A stretch of DNA of 64,000 nt from Flaviaestuariibacter sp. (GCA_025963645.1 JAOQAI010000003.1:1-64000); one strand, 5' to 3'. Positions 35,327 through 44,216 are shown, counted from the stretch's first letter. Translations and numbers: made by a program. Notes: a model not told the origin generated them from the sequence alone.

Positions 35327-35379
35327 AAAATAAAACCTTATAAGTAATTATGTTTTAATTACTTATAAGGTTTTATTTT
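35327..35379 (+). terminator. very long perfect hairpin behind the tRNA
   Basis: A perfect 24-base AT-rich stem (35327-35350 with 35356-35379) closed by a five-base loop and followed by a T-rich run. It begins 12 bases after the tRNA and most likely ends its transcript, but is much longer than a normal terminator. Confidence 0.75.
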
Positions 35380-35439
35380 GCTTTTTTGGCAAAAATTTGC
35401 AGTTTTACCAGTCAACAATCGAAGATTGTCACACTGCTA

Positions 35440-35640
35440 TATATCGCAATATGTTGTTCTCGATTACTGGAAAAATAAACTCGTGTTGCCGCTCAAAACT
35501 AAAAACACATTGTAACTCGGGTTCGAAGGCATACAGTTGTTCTCGTCCCTACCGTTCCATGAGTTCGAACCGTAAAGTTTTACAATGAAAAACTTGAAAT
35601 ACTGCGATATATCTCAGTGTGTTGTTCTCGATTATATAAA
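35440..35640 (+). repeat. decayed repeats with GTTGTTCTCG cores
   Basis: Three copies of the core GTTGTTCTCG lie at 35453, 35536 and 35621, spaced 83 and 85 bases; the first and third extend to GTTGTTCTCGATTA. An imperfect dyad (ACTGCGATATATCTCAGT type) precedes the first and third, and GAGTTCGAAC lies before the third. A further copy with the same order of parts lies at 40302-40397. The segment encodes no convincing protein. Confidence 0.65.
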
Positions 35641-36157
35641 ACAACCCTGCGTGTACACGTAAACATCTACCCTCTTTACTTCCTAAGCCTGGCAGGAACA
35701 GTGATGCCTCAAGGAGGCGATATTTCCATTACTGTCTTCATATATTACCGAACAAGAGAAATTCAATTCCGAGTTAGACCATCAGGTAGTGGGCTTTGCT
35801 TGTTGTTCAAACACGGCTCCTTTAAACCTCCCAAGGTTGCCGTAGGTATAATCGTATTTGCGTACCGCACGGAAAGACTTGGATGTACCAAAAGCCGCTC
35901 ACCTACAGCGGCGAGCAGCCGTACGACGTAGCCGGGCGTAAAGACCAACAAGCCAAATCTGCCGCCCACAAGGAATTGGGAAATTGAATAATTTCTATCG
36001 TATAAGTACGCAAAAAAGTCTCGTAGTTCTACGGGGTTTTGGTGTTCTTATTCAGTATAGCTTTACCGTGCAGACAGAGAATATATCTGGATATAAATTC
36101 GGTTCTCCATCGCCAAATAACAGCATAACTTTATTAGCAACTACTAAAACCTAAGCC
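35641..36157. other. noncoding stretch, possible gene remnant
   Basis: About 500 bases without a supportable gene. A possible coding remnant lies near 35870-35987, where one plus-strand frame reads ...MYQKPLTYSGEQPYDVAGRK... to a stop at 35985-35987, with stops and frame changes upstream; it matches no family I know. A weak hairpin (CGTAG/CTACG with flanking A and T) lies near 36015-36045. Confidence 0.4.
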
Positions 36158-36688
36158 ATGAAATACTTTCTGACAGCTATCCTTTATTTGATGCTTACAT
36201 CAGTAAGTTGTAAGAAACATAAGGATAGCGATAAGCTACCGCCGATTACTCAAATAGGCGCTAATACATTTGGTTGTTTGGTGAATGGGAAAGTGTGGGT
36301 GCCTAAGGGCTATAATGGTAATGGAACGCCCAACCCGAGATTATCCCTTGATTTTTTCAATAGCAGGAACACTTTCTCAATAAATACATACCAGTTTGAA
36401 AACAATAATCCTGCGGGTTTTATAAGCCTTTCCTTTCTTGATACAATTATAAGAGCTGGTGTATATACCTATCCAGATAAAATGAATTTTAGTGTTGGGT
36501 GGGAGAAGGCAATTGGATCATGCTTTACCCAGGCTTTTGACACCAGTGTAAAGAAATGGGGTGAGGCTATTTTGACAAAATACGACAATACACTGCGTAT
36601 AGCGAGTGGCACTTTCAATTTTAAATTTAAAGCACAAACATGTGATACCGTTTATATAACTAGTGGACGCTTCGACTTCAAATTCTAA
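36158..36688 (+). CDS. lipoprotein of the DUF6252 type
   Basis: A 176-residue lipoprotein with lipobox SVSC (Cys18) and a KKHKD linker. The body is beta-rich: the FGCLVNGKVWVPKG motif (~45-58), which opens many DUF6252-like proteins of Bacteroidota, and a C-terminal YITSGRFDFKF strand. Function unknown; likely surface or periplasm. It sits in the accessory segment after the tRNA, 25 bases ahead of the secreted lipase-like gene, and may share its transcript. No promoter of the TAnnTTTG type is seen before it. Confidence 0.78.
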   Translation: MKYFLTAILYLMLTSVSCKKHKDSDKLPPITQIGANTFGCLVNGKVWVPKGYNGNGTPNPRLSLDFFNSRNTFSINTYQFENNNPAGFISLSFLDTIIRAGVYTYPDKMNFSVGWEKAIGSCFTQAFDTSVKKWGEAILTKYDNTLRIASGTFNFKFKAQTCDTVYITSGRFDFKF

Positions 36689-36713
36689 CTAAACCAAATA
36701 AACCTAAACCATC

Positions 36714-37382
36714 ATGAAAAAATTATTTATCCTATGGGCAATGCTCCTTGCCTGGCTCTACTCTTTTGCCCAGACGGATCCCTTGCGGGAAAAGCTGGAC
36801 TCGGTCTTTCAACATGTAAACAAATCGCTTATTCCTACCGGCTACCTCAAGGAATATGGTGCCGAATTTATGCCCCTGCATTGCTTTAACGGCGTGCTTA
36901 CAGATAGTAATGTGGTTACCAACCTCGATGCTTTTCGCTTCGCTTATACAGATTTAAGCACCGCGAAAATTCAACCTTCATTGCCTGACATGCCTGCGCT
37001 AACCGCCGTCAATGCCCGCATAGACAGCCTACGGGGCGGCGCAGCATCTCCGGTAGCTCTCCTGTATGGTTCCTATGCTTCGCTACGGGATGATGCCCTT
37101 GCGCAAAATTTAATGACCCTTAGCAACGAACAGGTGTTTGACGTTGCGGGGCGCACACAAAGCCCTTACCTTACCCACACGCTGTTTGCCGCCGCTGCCA
37201 TCCACACCCGCTTTAGAGATACGGTGCGCCTCACATTCAATTCTGCTCTTTACTACACCAACACCGGCGCTTCGGTCACTGCCCTTTGGGTTGACTTTAA
37301 AGATGGTGCCGGTTACCAAGCCATACCGGCGGGCGCCACTTTGACAAAGGTGTATGCCGACAGCACAGGCTTGAAAATGTGA
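36714..37382 (+). CDS. N-terminal part of a frameshifted secreted lipase-like protein
   Basis: A 222-residue open frame starting with a signal peptide (MKKLFILWAMLLAWLYSFAQ). The rest is a leader region and a beta-sandwich whose last strand is cut off: after ...KVYADSTGLK the frame hits TGA. The next open frame, shifted by one base, continues the strand at once (KFRAQLSTGTFVY). Adding one A to the AAAA run at 37374-37377 would fuse the two into a single protein of ~1134 residues, with the reading LKNVKFR at the joint. So this is a broken gene or a sequence error rather than a separate protein. Confidence 0.8.
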   Translation: MKKLFILWAMLLAWLYSFAQTDPLREKLDSVFQHVNKSLIPTGYLKEYGAEFMPLHCFNGVLTDSNVVTNLDAFRFAYTDLSTAKIQPSLPDMPALTAVNARIDSLRGGAASPVALLYGSYASLRDDALAQNLMTLSNEQVFDVAGRTQSPYLTHTLFAAAAIHTRFRDTVRLTFNSALYYTNTGASVTALWVDFKDGAGYQAIPAGATLTKVYADSTGLKM

Positions 37383-40114
37383 AGTTTAGGGCGCAGCTTA
37401 GCACCGGAACTTTTGTATACTGCCAGGGCACTCTTGCCGTGAAGGTAACGCCGCCCCTTACCACCAACCCTGCGGGGCGCTATGCCGGCGCCGACCCCTT
37501 TGCCCGCACCCAAACGGTAGCTCCCGCCGCCGGAGAAACCTGGGGTGCCGCCACCCTGCAGATACGCTATAGTGTGAAGAACACTACCCGCACCAGCCCC
37601 ACGCCCCGCCTTCGCAAGCCGCTGATCTATGTGGAGGGATATGATGTGGAGAATGATTATGATATTATGGACTTGATTAAAAACTCTTCGGATGGGCAAG
37701 GAGAGTGGATCGAACTGTTCACTAATACTGGATATGACTTCATGGGCGACCTCGACGACCAGGCAGAATACGACCTCGTATTCGTCAACTACGACACCAA
37801 ACGCAGCTTTACCGACAACACGGTGATGCTGCAACGGGTGATAGAATGGGTGAACACCGATAAGGCGCTGAGTGCCCTTCCACAGCCAAATGTAGTGATC
37901 GGCACCTCCGCCGGCGGGGTGCTGTCCCGCTACACCCTTGCCCGCATGACCAAGCAGCTCGGCTCCACATCCACCGGCACCCGGCTGCTTATTACGCACG
38001 ACAGCCCGCACCAGGGCGCCAATGTGCCCTTGGCCTTCCAGCACTTCCTGTTCGATCTGGGCGAGTGCTCGGTGCTAGGGCAAAAGATAAAAGACAACAA
38101 GAAAGATCTGAAGGATTTTTATGAGCTAAACACAAAGCCCGCCACTGCCGAACTCCTGAAGGCACGAGTGGTAGAGGCAGATGCGCCGGTCGTATTCAAT
38201 ACTTTTTTAGTCGGCGACAACAGTCCTTACCAAACTATGATGAGGTTCTCCGCCTCTGACCCCCAGCCGGCCTACCGCTTTATTGCCACGGCGCAGGGAA
38301 GCCAGTGCGGGGTACCGGTGATGCCGGCGGATAATCTGGTGCTTGCCAGCCAGAACGGACCTTTTTCCCGTAACTTCTTTACTGGATTGGGGCTTATCAC
38401 GTTAAGCACAAAGTACACCTTACAAACCACCCTGAAGGCATTACCAGGCGGCGGATCAACGCAAATTGAGTATTTCAACTTTTCCCGCCGGATTGCGCTG
38501 TTTGGCGTCGGTATCGGAAACAAGGTGCTGCGGGAACGCAACCGCTATAATCCATCCGGCTTTGCAAGTTGGGACGCAGCACCCGGGAGCACCCAAAGCA
38601 TTAAATCACGGACCAACGGTGCATTAACCGGGGGATTAACGCTGCAGTCGCCATGGTATGCCGCAGGGGTCATTGTTGCTTTGGCAGGTTTAAATATGAA
38701 CATATCCAATGACCTATTTTCCTTTGTGCCAACCGTTAGTGCCTTGGATGCGCCACTGGGCACCCCACTCAATCAGCCTTATATACAGCCAATAACAGGC
38801 AATGGCGCCACCCGTACCGAGAAGTATATAGCGCAAGAATCCTTTACATCCGGTGGTGCTACTTATTTCAATCAGGATCATACGGCCTTTACAGCCCGTA
38901 ACGCCAAATGGATATATCAGGAAATGGAAACAACTTCTGGCGGGCAGGCAGCGGTGTGTGAAAGCACTTGTAATACCTACGCCATTGAGGAAAGGGGCAA
39001 TGTGTGCGGCGGCACGAAAAAGTATGGCATTAATCTTCCTGTAAGCCTTGGCGTTACCTGGTCTGTAAGTCCATCTGGTATAGTAGCCCTGCAAACCGAT
39101 GCTAATGTCGTAAGCCTCTATTTTTTGCAGCCCGGTAACGTAACGCTTACTGCCTCTTTCACCAATGGCTGCGGAGTACCACAAACGCTTAACCTGCCGC
39201 TCAACATTACCGACCAGCGTAGTTTCACCAATGATTATGTATCAGTAAATGATGCCAACACCTGGTGTCCCGGCGACATCAAAAGCTTTAGCGTAGCCGG
39301 TATCTACCCACAATTTACCAGCTACCAATGGACCGTCACTCCAGGGCTGGTCATCGTAAGCCCTCCTCCTTATGGTCCTTCTGTCCAGGTTCGATATAAT
39401 GGTAGCAGTACAGCTCCGGAGACAATAGAGGCTATTGTTTTCTCCCCTTGTTACCAACCGGTGTCGGCCTCTTATTTTTTCCAGAACTTTGGCGACCATG
39501 TAGAAGGCACGATCACATGGCCCGGCACCCGCGGCGAGCCTTTGCAACCTGATAATAATGTGCCCGAAAACAACGCCACGGTTTCTATTACCGTAGCAGG
39601 TGCTGCTGCCGGTGTGCAATATGACTTAGTAGACGGTTTGCCGGAAGTATGGGGCGTCTTTGCTTCCCGTCCGAATGCAATGTTCGTATATAACCGCGCA
39701 GGCGGCTCATTCAAGTTCGAAGCCAGCTTTGCCAACAATAGCCCTTGCGGTCCCATAGCCCCTTTGCCGTTTACGATCAATCTTACCAATGCTCGACAGG
39801 ATTATACCAAGGTGTTCCGGGTATATCCTAACCCGCTTGGCATCACTACCCCTATTGCCACGGTAGATATTGATCCGGCAGCTACTGCCTCACCCCTGAT
39901 TCAAGATTGTATAAACAACCGCGGCCGACTGCGGGTAGAGATGCTAGATTTTAACGGCAATCCTACGGGCATCGTGATAAACGCCGCACCGGGCGCCTCG
40001 CAGGTATTTGTAAATATGAGCAGCCAGCCACAGGGTCAAACCTACCTGTTCGTTATCCGGGTGCTGGATTGCCCTAGTGGCATATATCAGGAAGTACACC
40101 AGGTAATTTATTAA
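37379..40114 (+). CDS. C-terminal part of the frameshifted secreted lipase-like protein
   Basis: A 911-residue open frame whose GTG at 37379 is only the first possible start; the natural start is that of the upstream frame. It opens in the middle of a beta-domain, then has an alpha/beta-hydrolase domain (~80-330) with the nucleophile motif GTSAGG (Ser177) and the DSPHQGANVPL segment seen in PGAP1/lipase-like secreted proteins of Bacteroidota. Then come PKD-like or Ig-like beta-domains (~520-790) and a weak T9SS-type tail that starts at FRVYPNP (~810). Alone it lacks a signal peptide and would not be exported. The region is C-rich compared with its neighbours. Confidence 0.8.
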   Translation: MKFRAQLSTGTFVYCQGTLAVKVTPPLTTNPAGRYAGADPFARTQTVAPAAGETWGAATLQIRYSVKNTTRTSPTPRLRKPLIYVEGYDVENDYDIMDLIKNSSDGQGEWIELFTNTGYDFMGDLDDQAEYDLVFVNYDTKRSFTDNTVMLQRVIEWVNTDKALSALPQPNVVIGTSAGGVLSRYTLARMTKQLGSTSTGTRLLITHDSPHQGANVPLAFQHFLFDLGECSVLGQKIKDNKKDLKDFYELNTKPATAELLKARVVEADAPVVFNTFLVGDNSPYQTMMRFSASDPQPAYRFIATAQGSQCGVPVMPADNLVLASQNGPFSRNFFTGLGLITLSTKYTLQTTLKALPGGGSTQIEYFNFSRRIALFGVGIGNKVLRERNRYNPSGFASWDAAPGSTQSIKSRTNGALTGGLTLQSPWYAAGVIVALAGLNMNISNDLFSFVPTVSALDAPLGTPLNQPYIQPITGNGATRTEKYIAQESFTSGGATYFNQDHTAFTARNAKWIYQEMETTSGGQAAVCESTCNTYAIEERGNVCGGTKKYGINLPVSLGVTWSVSPSGIVALQTDANVVSLYFLQPGNVTLTASFTNGCGVPQTLNLPLNITDQRSFTNDYVSVNDANTWCPGDIKSFSVAGIYPQFTSYQWTVTPGLVIVSPPPYGPSVQVRYNGSSTAPETIEAIVFSPCYQPVSASYFFQNFGDHVEGTITWPGTRGEPLQPDNNVPENNATVSITVAGAAAGVQYDLVDGLPEVWGVFASRPNAMFVYNRAGGSFKFEASFANNSPCGPIAPLPFTINLTNARQDYTKVFRVYPNPLGITTPIATVDIDPAATASPLIQDCINNRGRLRVEMLDFNGNPTGIVINAAPGASQVFVNMSSQPQGQTYLFVIRVLDCPSGIYQEVHQVIY

Positions 40115-40137
40115 ACCATTTAAACTATTGTCAAAAC

Positions 40138-40167
40138 AAAAACCCGCTGCAATGGTAGCGGGTTTTT
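40138..40167 (+). terminator. terminator after the lipase-like gene
   Basis: An 11-base stem, AAAAACCCGCT (40138-40148) with AGCGGGTTTTT (40157-40167), 23 bases after the stop codon. Confidence 0.88.
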
Positions 40168-40301
40168 ATATTCTGTAATTAATTTAGTACAATCGCTTTA
40201 AGGGGATAACTAAAGGTTGGGGTTCAATTTGTGCCGGGGCAGCATAAAGTTTAGTTCTTCAGGTAATCGGGCAAATTTAAGTTCACAGCTACCCAATTCC
40301 C

Positions 40302-40397
40302 GAGTTCGAACTATAGGTATTTACATAATATATTCAAAAAATGCGACACATCGCAATGAGTTGTTCTCGATTACTGAAACAGATAAACTCGAGCTGC
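40302..40397 (+). repeat. right-hand copy of the tRNA-side repeat
   Basis: From GAGTTCGAAC (40302-40311) through a TGCGA...TCGCA dyad (40342-40355) to GTTGTTCTCGATTACTG (40360-40376) and ATAAACTCG, this follows the same order as the copies at 35440-35640. With them it brackets the accessory segment 36158-40114. No gene is supportable between 40115 and 40694. Confidence 0.65.
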
Positions 40398-40562
40398 AGT
40401 GATGCCATTGGTATAAAATGAAAATAAAAAGCTATGACTTATCGCGGTATTGCAATTAGAAATGAGAAACACCTTTTATAGATGAGCTGTCAGATTTTTA
40501 CATTTTCTAAAGCAAAGAAGTCCAAAACCAAGTTAGATAATCGTCCGATTCTCGGTACGCTT

Positions 40563-40590
40563 TAAAGTCTCCAGAAATGGGGGCTTTTTT
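40563..40590 (+). terminator. weak terminator-like hairpin
   Basis: AAAGTCTCCA pairs with TGGGGGCTTT, using several G-T pairs, and is followed by a T run. No plus-strand gene lies just before it; it may be left from lost sequence. Confidence 0.35.
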
Positions 40591-40654
40591 GTGCCCTGCA
40601 CTTAATTAATAGCTGTAAGATAATCTGGTCTATCTGCTTCGGAAATCAAAAAAA

Positions 40655-40676
40655 AATCCCCGCAGTTGCGGGGATT
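40655..40676 (-). terminator. terminator after the DUF1573 genes
   Basis: A ten-base stem, AATCCCCGCA (40655-40664) with TGCGGGGATT (40667-40676), with a run of T on the minus strand. It lies 18 bases after the stop of the minus-strand gene. Confidence 0.88.
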
Positions 40677-40694
40677 CAAATATTATAAAAGCGC

Positions 40695-41195
40695 TTACGG
40701 CTTAGAAGATTTTGTTTTCACCTTCGTAGTAGCCGTTTTTACTTTTGTTTTGCTTGCCACCGATGCTTTAGTAGCGCCTTTTTTAGTGCCGGCGATATAA
40801 GTATCGTAAGCAGCAGGCTCTAGGGTTTCGCCTACGATGTGAACCACTTTCGGCTCAGCAATACCGGCAAAATTGATGGTAACCGTTTTGTCGAAAGTAG
40901 CCAAAGCAGCTGCATTATAGTTTACTTTCAGCCTTGTAGTAGCGCCGGGAGCAATTGGCTCTTTTGGAACTTCGGGTGTAGTGCAACCGCAAGATCCGGA
41001 AGCGCTGGCAATAACTAATGGCTTGTCACTAGTGTTCGTAATTTCAAAAAAGGTAGAAACAGGAACGTTTTGCTTAATCTTACCAAAATCATAGCGCTCT
41101 GTGTTTACTTTCACCGCCTGATCTACTTTCAACTCTTGTGCGTTCGCAGAAATGCCGGCTACTAAAACGGCAGCCATCATGAAAAACTTTCTCAT
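40695..41195 (-). CDS. DUF1573 family exported protein (downstream copy)
   Basis: A 166-residue exported protein: signal peptide (MRKFFMMAAVLVAGISANA), then a DUF1573 domain, an Ig-like fold with the SCGCTTPE motif (~67-74) and YDFGKI strand. The C-terminal ~35 residues are a Lys/Thr/Ser-rich low-complexity tail that the neighbour lacks. It follows its paralogue by one base, so the two are one transcript. Function of the family is unknown; the double Cys may be redox active or bind metal. Confidence 0.88.
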   Translation of the reverse strand: MRKFFMMAAVLVAGISANAQELKVDQAVKVNTERYDFGKIKQNVPVSTFFEITNTSDKPLVIASASGSCGCTTPEVPKEPIAPGATTRLKVNYNAAALATFDKTVTINFAGIAEPKVVHIVGETLEPAAYDTYIAGTKKGATKASVASKTKVKTATTKVKTKSSKP

Positions 41196-41196
41196 T

Positions 41197-41637
41197 TTAT
41201 TGTATTTGTTGTTTTAAAAATTGTATCGAAGGGTTTGCAGGAGCCGCTCCGGCAGGTGCCTGCCATACTTCTCCCTTTATCTTGATTTGTTTTGTCTCGT
41301 TTCCGTTGTATGTGATCGTAATAAATTTTTCGAAAGCTCCGTGGCTGGCGGCATTATAGCCCACTTTAATTTTTGAACTGCCTCCGGCAGGAATCTCATC
41401 CTTGCTCCACTCCGGGGTGGTGCAGCCACAGGTCGCCGTCACATTATCCAGTTTAAAAGCTTTTGAACTTTTATTAAGCACCTCAAAAAAATGATAAACC
41501 GGTTTGCCTTGCGGAATCTTCCCAAAATCAAATTCCATCTCCTTAGCTACTAATGCATCAGCAGGCTGTGCAGCCACCTGGGCTTTCATAGAAGCCACTG
41601 ATAAAAGAGCAAGCGCAAGGAAAAAGAATCTTTTCAT
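41197..41637 (-). CDS. DUF1573 family exported protein (upstream copy)
   Basis: A 146-residue exported paralogue of the next gene: signal peptide (MKRFFFLALALLSVASMKA), FDFGKIPQGKPVYHFFE strand and the TCGCTTPEW motif (~70). It lies one base before the other copy, with a promoter upstream and a terminator after the pair. Tandem DUF1573 genes point to local duplication followed by divergence (inference from shared motifs). Confidence 0.88.
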   Translation of the reverse strand: MKRFFFLALALLSVASMKAQVAAQPADALVAKEMEFDFGKIPQGKPVYHFFEVLNKSSKAFKLDNVTATCGCTTPEWSKDEIPAGGSSKIKVGYNAASHGAFEKFITITYNGNETKQIKIKGEVWQAPAGAAPANPSIQFLKQQIQ

Positions 41638-41657
41638 TCTTTCAAAATTAATGAATT

Positions 41658-41687
41658 CAAAAATAAGCCAAATCCTTTTTATGCAAT
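41658..41687 (-). promoter_or_regulatory. promoter of the DUF1573 pair
   Basis: On the minus strand TATTTTTG (41658-41665) with ATTG (41684-41687) 18 bases before it: good -7 element, partial -33 element. Leader about 15 bases. Confidence 0.6.
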
Positions 41688-41711
41688 AGGGATTTCGACA
41701 ATTCTCGTTTC

Positions 41712-41742
41712 TTTAACGGTGAGACAGTTACCCCTATTTTTG
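41712..41742 (+). promoter_or_regulatory. promoter placed for a leaderless E1 dehydrogenase mRNA
   Basis: TATTTTTG at 41735-41742 and a near match TTTA at 41712-41715, 19 bases apart. The -7 element ends four bases before the ATG at 41747, so transcription should start at the start codon. Confidence 0.6.
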
Positions 41743-41746
41743 CTTT

Positions 41747-44137
41747 ATGGAAAATTCGTTTGAGGCGCAGCAATCCATGGAAGGCTTATCGTTCGATAGG
41801 TTCCGGGAGGAAGTGCTGGGAGATTACCGTTGGGTCAGCCTGAGCCGCGAGGTTAGTTTGCTGGGCAGAAAAGAGGTGCTGACAGGAAAAGCCAAATTTG
41901 GCATTTTTGGCGATGGTAAAGAAGTGGCGCAGATCGCGATGGCAAAATTTTTCCAGCCCGGCGATTTCCGTTCCGGCTATTACCGCGACCAGACCTTCAT
42001 GTTTGCCAGCGGCTTGGCTACGGTAGAACAATTTTTCGCACAATTGTATGCCGATCCAAGCCTGGAGCGGGAGCCTTTTAGCGCCGGTAGACAAATGAAT
42101 GGCCATTTTGCTACCCGTTTTGTGGATGATAGTGGTGAGTGGTTAAATCTTACCGAACGAAAAAATGTTTCATCTGATATAGCACCGACCGCCGGTCAAA
42201 TGACCCGCGGCCTGGGATTAGCCTTTGCCTCTAAATGCTTCCGGGAGATAAAGGGTCTGGAAGATTTAAAAGGACTCTCTAATAATGGTAACGAAGTTTG
42301 CTTTTGTACCATTGGCGATGCTTCTACTTCCGAAGGGCATTTTTGGGAAACCATTAATGCTGCCGGTGTGTTGCAAGTGCCACTGGTGGTTTTTGTGTGG
42401 GACGATGGCTATGGAATTTCGGTTCCCAAAAAGTACCAAACGACAAAAGGCTCTATTTCAGAAGTCTTGAAAGGCTTTCAGAAAGAAGACGGTACCAACG
42501 GTTTCAATATCTATAAAGTAAAAGGCTGGGATTATGCTTCCCTTTGCGAAAGCTTTGAAGAAGGCATTCGCTTAGCCCGCGAAACTCATACGCCAACGCT
42601 TTTTCATGTAGAGGAAATCACGCAGCCACAAGGGCATTCAACCTCCGGCAGCCATGAGCGATACAAAGGTCCGGAGCGCCTGGAGTGGGAGCGCCAGTGG
42701 GATGGCATGGTGAAGATGCGGGAATGGATCATTGCCAATGCTTTGGCCACCGATGAAGAATTAGCTGCCATCGAAGCAGAGGTAAAAGAAGCGGTTCGAC
42801 AAAGCAAGCAAAAAGCCTGGGATGAATATTTAGCGCCTATCAAGAACCAAGTTTCGAAAGCCGTTGAATTATTGAATGACGTCGCAGGTAAAATTCCTGC
42901 GTTAACAACCGAATTGCAAGCTTTCGCAAAAGAGTTGTCTTCATTACGGGAGCCGCTTCGTCGTGATGTGATGCGGGTTTTGTCGGCTGCGCTGGAATTT
43001 GCTGAGGGTAACGATGCTGCTTATTGGTTAAAGGATTTTTATAAGGATCTTAAGAAAGAAGGAGGGGAGCTTTTCAATACCCATCTGTATAATGAAGGTG
43101 CTAAAAGTGCCCTGAAAGTGGCGACAGTAGCTGCTTCTTATGCCGATGATGCACCCTCGCTGAACGGCTTTGAAGTATTGAATCAATATTTTGATCAGCT
43201 CTTTGCTTCGAATAATAAGGTTGTGGCTTTTGGCGAAGACCTGGGCTATATTGGCGATGTGAACCAGGGCTTCTCAGGATTGCAAGGGAAATACGGCGCC
43301 GAGCGGATCTTCGATACCGGCATTCGTGAATTAACCATCATGGGACAAGGCATTGGTTTGGCCATGCGTGGTTTGCGTCCCATTGCCGAAATTCAATACC
43401 TCGATTATTTATTATACGGTTTGCAACCGCTGAGCGACGATGTGTCCACATTGCATTACCGCACACGGGGCCAACAATCCTGCCCGATCATTGTTCGTAC
43501 CCGCGGGCACCGCCTCGAAGGTATCTGGCATAGCGGCTCACCAATGGGTATGGTACTGAATGCGCTGCGTGGTATGCATGTCTGTGTGCCCCGCAATATG
43601 ACGCAGGCAGTTGGTATGTACAATACGCTATTGCGAAGTAACGATCCGGGTATCGTAGTGGAATGCCTGAATGGTTACCGCCTGAAAGAAAAATTACCCA
43701 ATAATTTGATTGATTATACGGTACCCTTGGGTGTGCCAGAGGTTGTAAAAGAAGGAAGCGATGTTACCATCGTAACCTATGGCTCCACCCTGCGCATTGT
43801 GCTGGATGCGGTGCAGCTTTTGGAGAAGAAAGTCATTAGTTGCGAAGTGGTAGATGTGCAGACACTGTTGCCTTTTGATATCAACCATAGAATTCTTGAA
43901 TCTTTAAAGAAGACAAATCGCATCGTGTTTGTTGATGAAGATGTGCCGGGTGGCGCGGCTGGTTTCATGTTCAATAAAGTAATGGAAGAGCAAGGCGGTT
44001 ATCGTCATTTGGATGTAGCGCCACGAACGATCACAGCCAAAGCCCACCGTCCGCCGTATGGCAGCGACGGCGATTATTTCACGAAGCCGAATGCGGAAGA
44101 GATAATGGAAGTGGTGAAGGAAATGATGGCGGAATAG
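41747..44137 (+). CDS. 2-oxoacid dehydrogenase E1, alpha and beta fused
   Basis: A 796-residue thiamine diphosphate enzyme that decarboxylates 2-oxo acids (pyruvate or branched-chain oxo acids) and passes the acyl group to the E2 lipoyl component. Alpha half (~1-385): the ThDP site GDASTSEGHFWE (~192) ending in DDGYGIS, and the STSGSHERYK phosphorylation-loop region (~297). Beta half (~455-796): AFGEDLGYIGDVNQG (~497), RIFDTGIRE, AEIQYLDYLLYG and the C-terminal VDVQTLLPFD domain. Alpha and beta are often separate genes; the fused form is common in Bacteroidota. No E2 or E3 gene lies nearby. Substrate not decided. Confidence 0.93.
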   Translation: MENSFEAQQSMEGLSFDRFREEVLGDYRWVSLSREVSLLGRKEVLTGKAKFGIFGDGKEVAQIAMAKFFQPGDFRSGYYRDQTFMFASGLATVEQFFAQLYADPSLEREPFSAGRQMNGHFATRFVDDSGEWLNLTERKNVSSDIAPTAGQMTRGLGLAFASKCFREIKGLEDLKGLSNNGNEVCFCTIGDASTSEGHFWETINAAGVLQVPLVVFVWDDGYGISVPKKYQTTKGSISEVLKGFQKEDGTNGFNIYKVKGWDYASLCESFEEGIRLARETHTPTLFHVEEITQPQGHSTSGSHERYKGPERLEWERQWDGMVKMREWIIANALATDEELAAIEAEVKEAVRQSKQKAWDEYLAPIKNQVSKAVELLNDVAGKIPALTTELQAFAKELSSLREPLRRDVMRVLSAALEFAEGNDAAYWLKDFYKDLKKEGGELFNTHLYNEGAKSALKVATVAASYADDAPSLNGFEVLNQYFDQLFASNNKVVAFGEDLGYIGDVNQGFSGLQGKYGAERIFDTGIRELTIMGQGIGLAMRGLRPIAEIQYLDYLLYGLQPLSDDVSTLHYRTRGQQSCPIIVRTRGHRLEGIWHSGSPMGMVLNALRGMHVCVPRNMTQAVGMYNTLLRSNDPGIVVECLNGYRLKEKLPNNLIDYTVPLGVPEVVKEGSDVTIVTYGSTLRIVLDAVQLLEKKVISCEVVDVQTLLPFDINHRILESLKKTNRIVFVDEDVPGGAAGFMFNKVMEEQGGYRHLDVAPRTITAKAHRPPYGSDGDYFTKPNAEEIMEVVKEMMAE

Positions 44138-44216
44138 TCTGAACCACGATTTATGGGATTAAAAAGATTAGCTAGAGATGCAATCCATATCCTGTAAATC
44201 GTAAAATCAATAAATC

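Noticed and set aside
35397-35588. Frames in the repeat zone (also 35617-35931, 35763-35969, 40217-40402)
   Set aside because: They encode the repeat sequences in several strands and frames; no conserved motif, so treated as noncoding.
37371-37382. Programmed -1 frameshift site in the lipase-like gene
   Set aside because: TTG AAA ATG TGA gives no good slippery heptamer for a -1 slip; a lost base is simpler.
37313-38044. Minus-strand 243-codon frame opposite the lipase-like gene
   Set aside because: Antisense shadow in a C-rich gene, where long open frames arise by chance.
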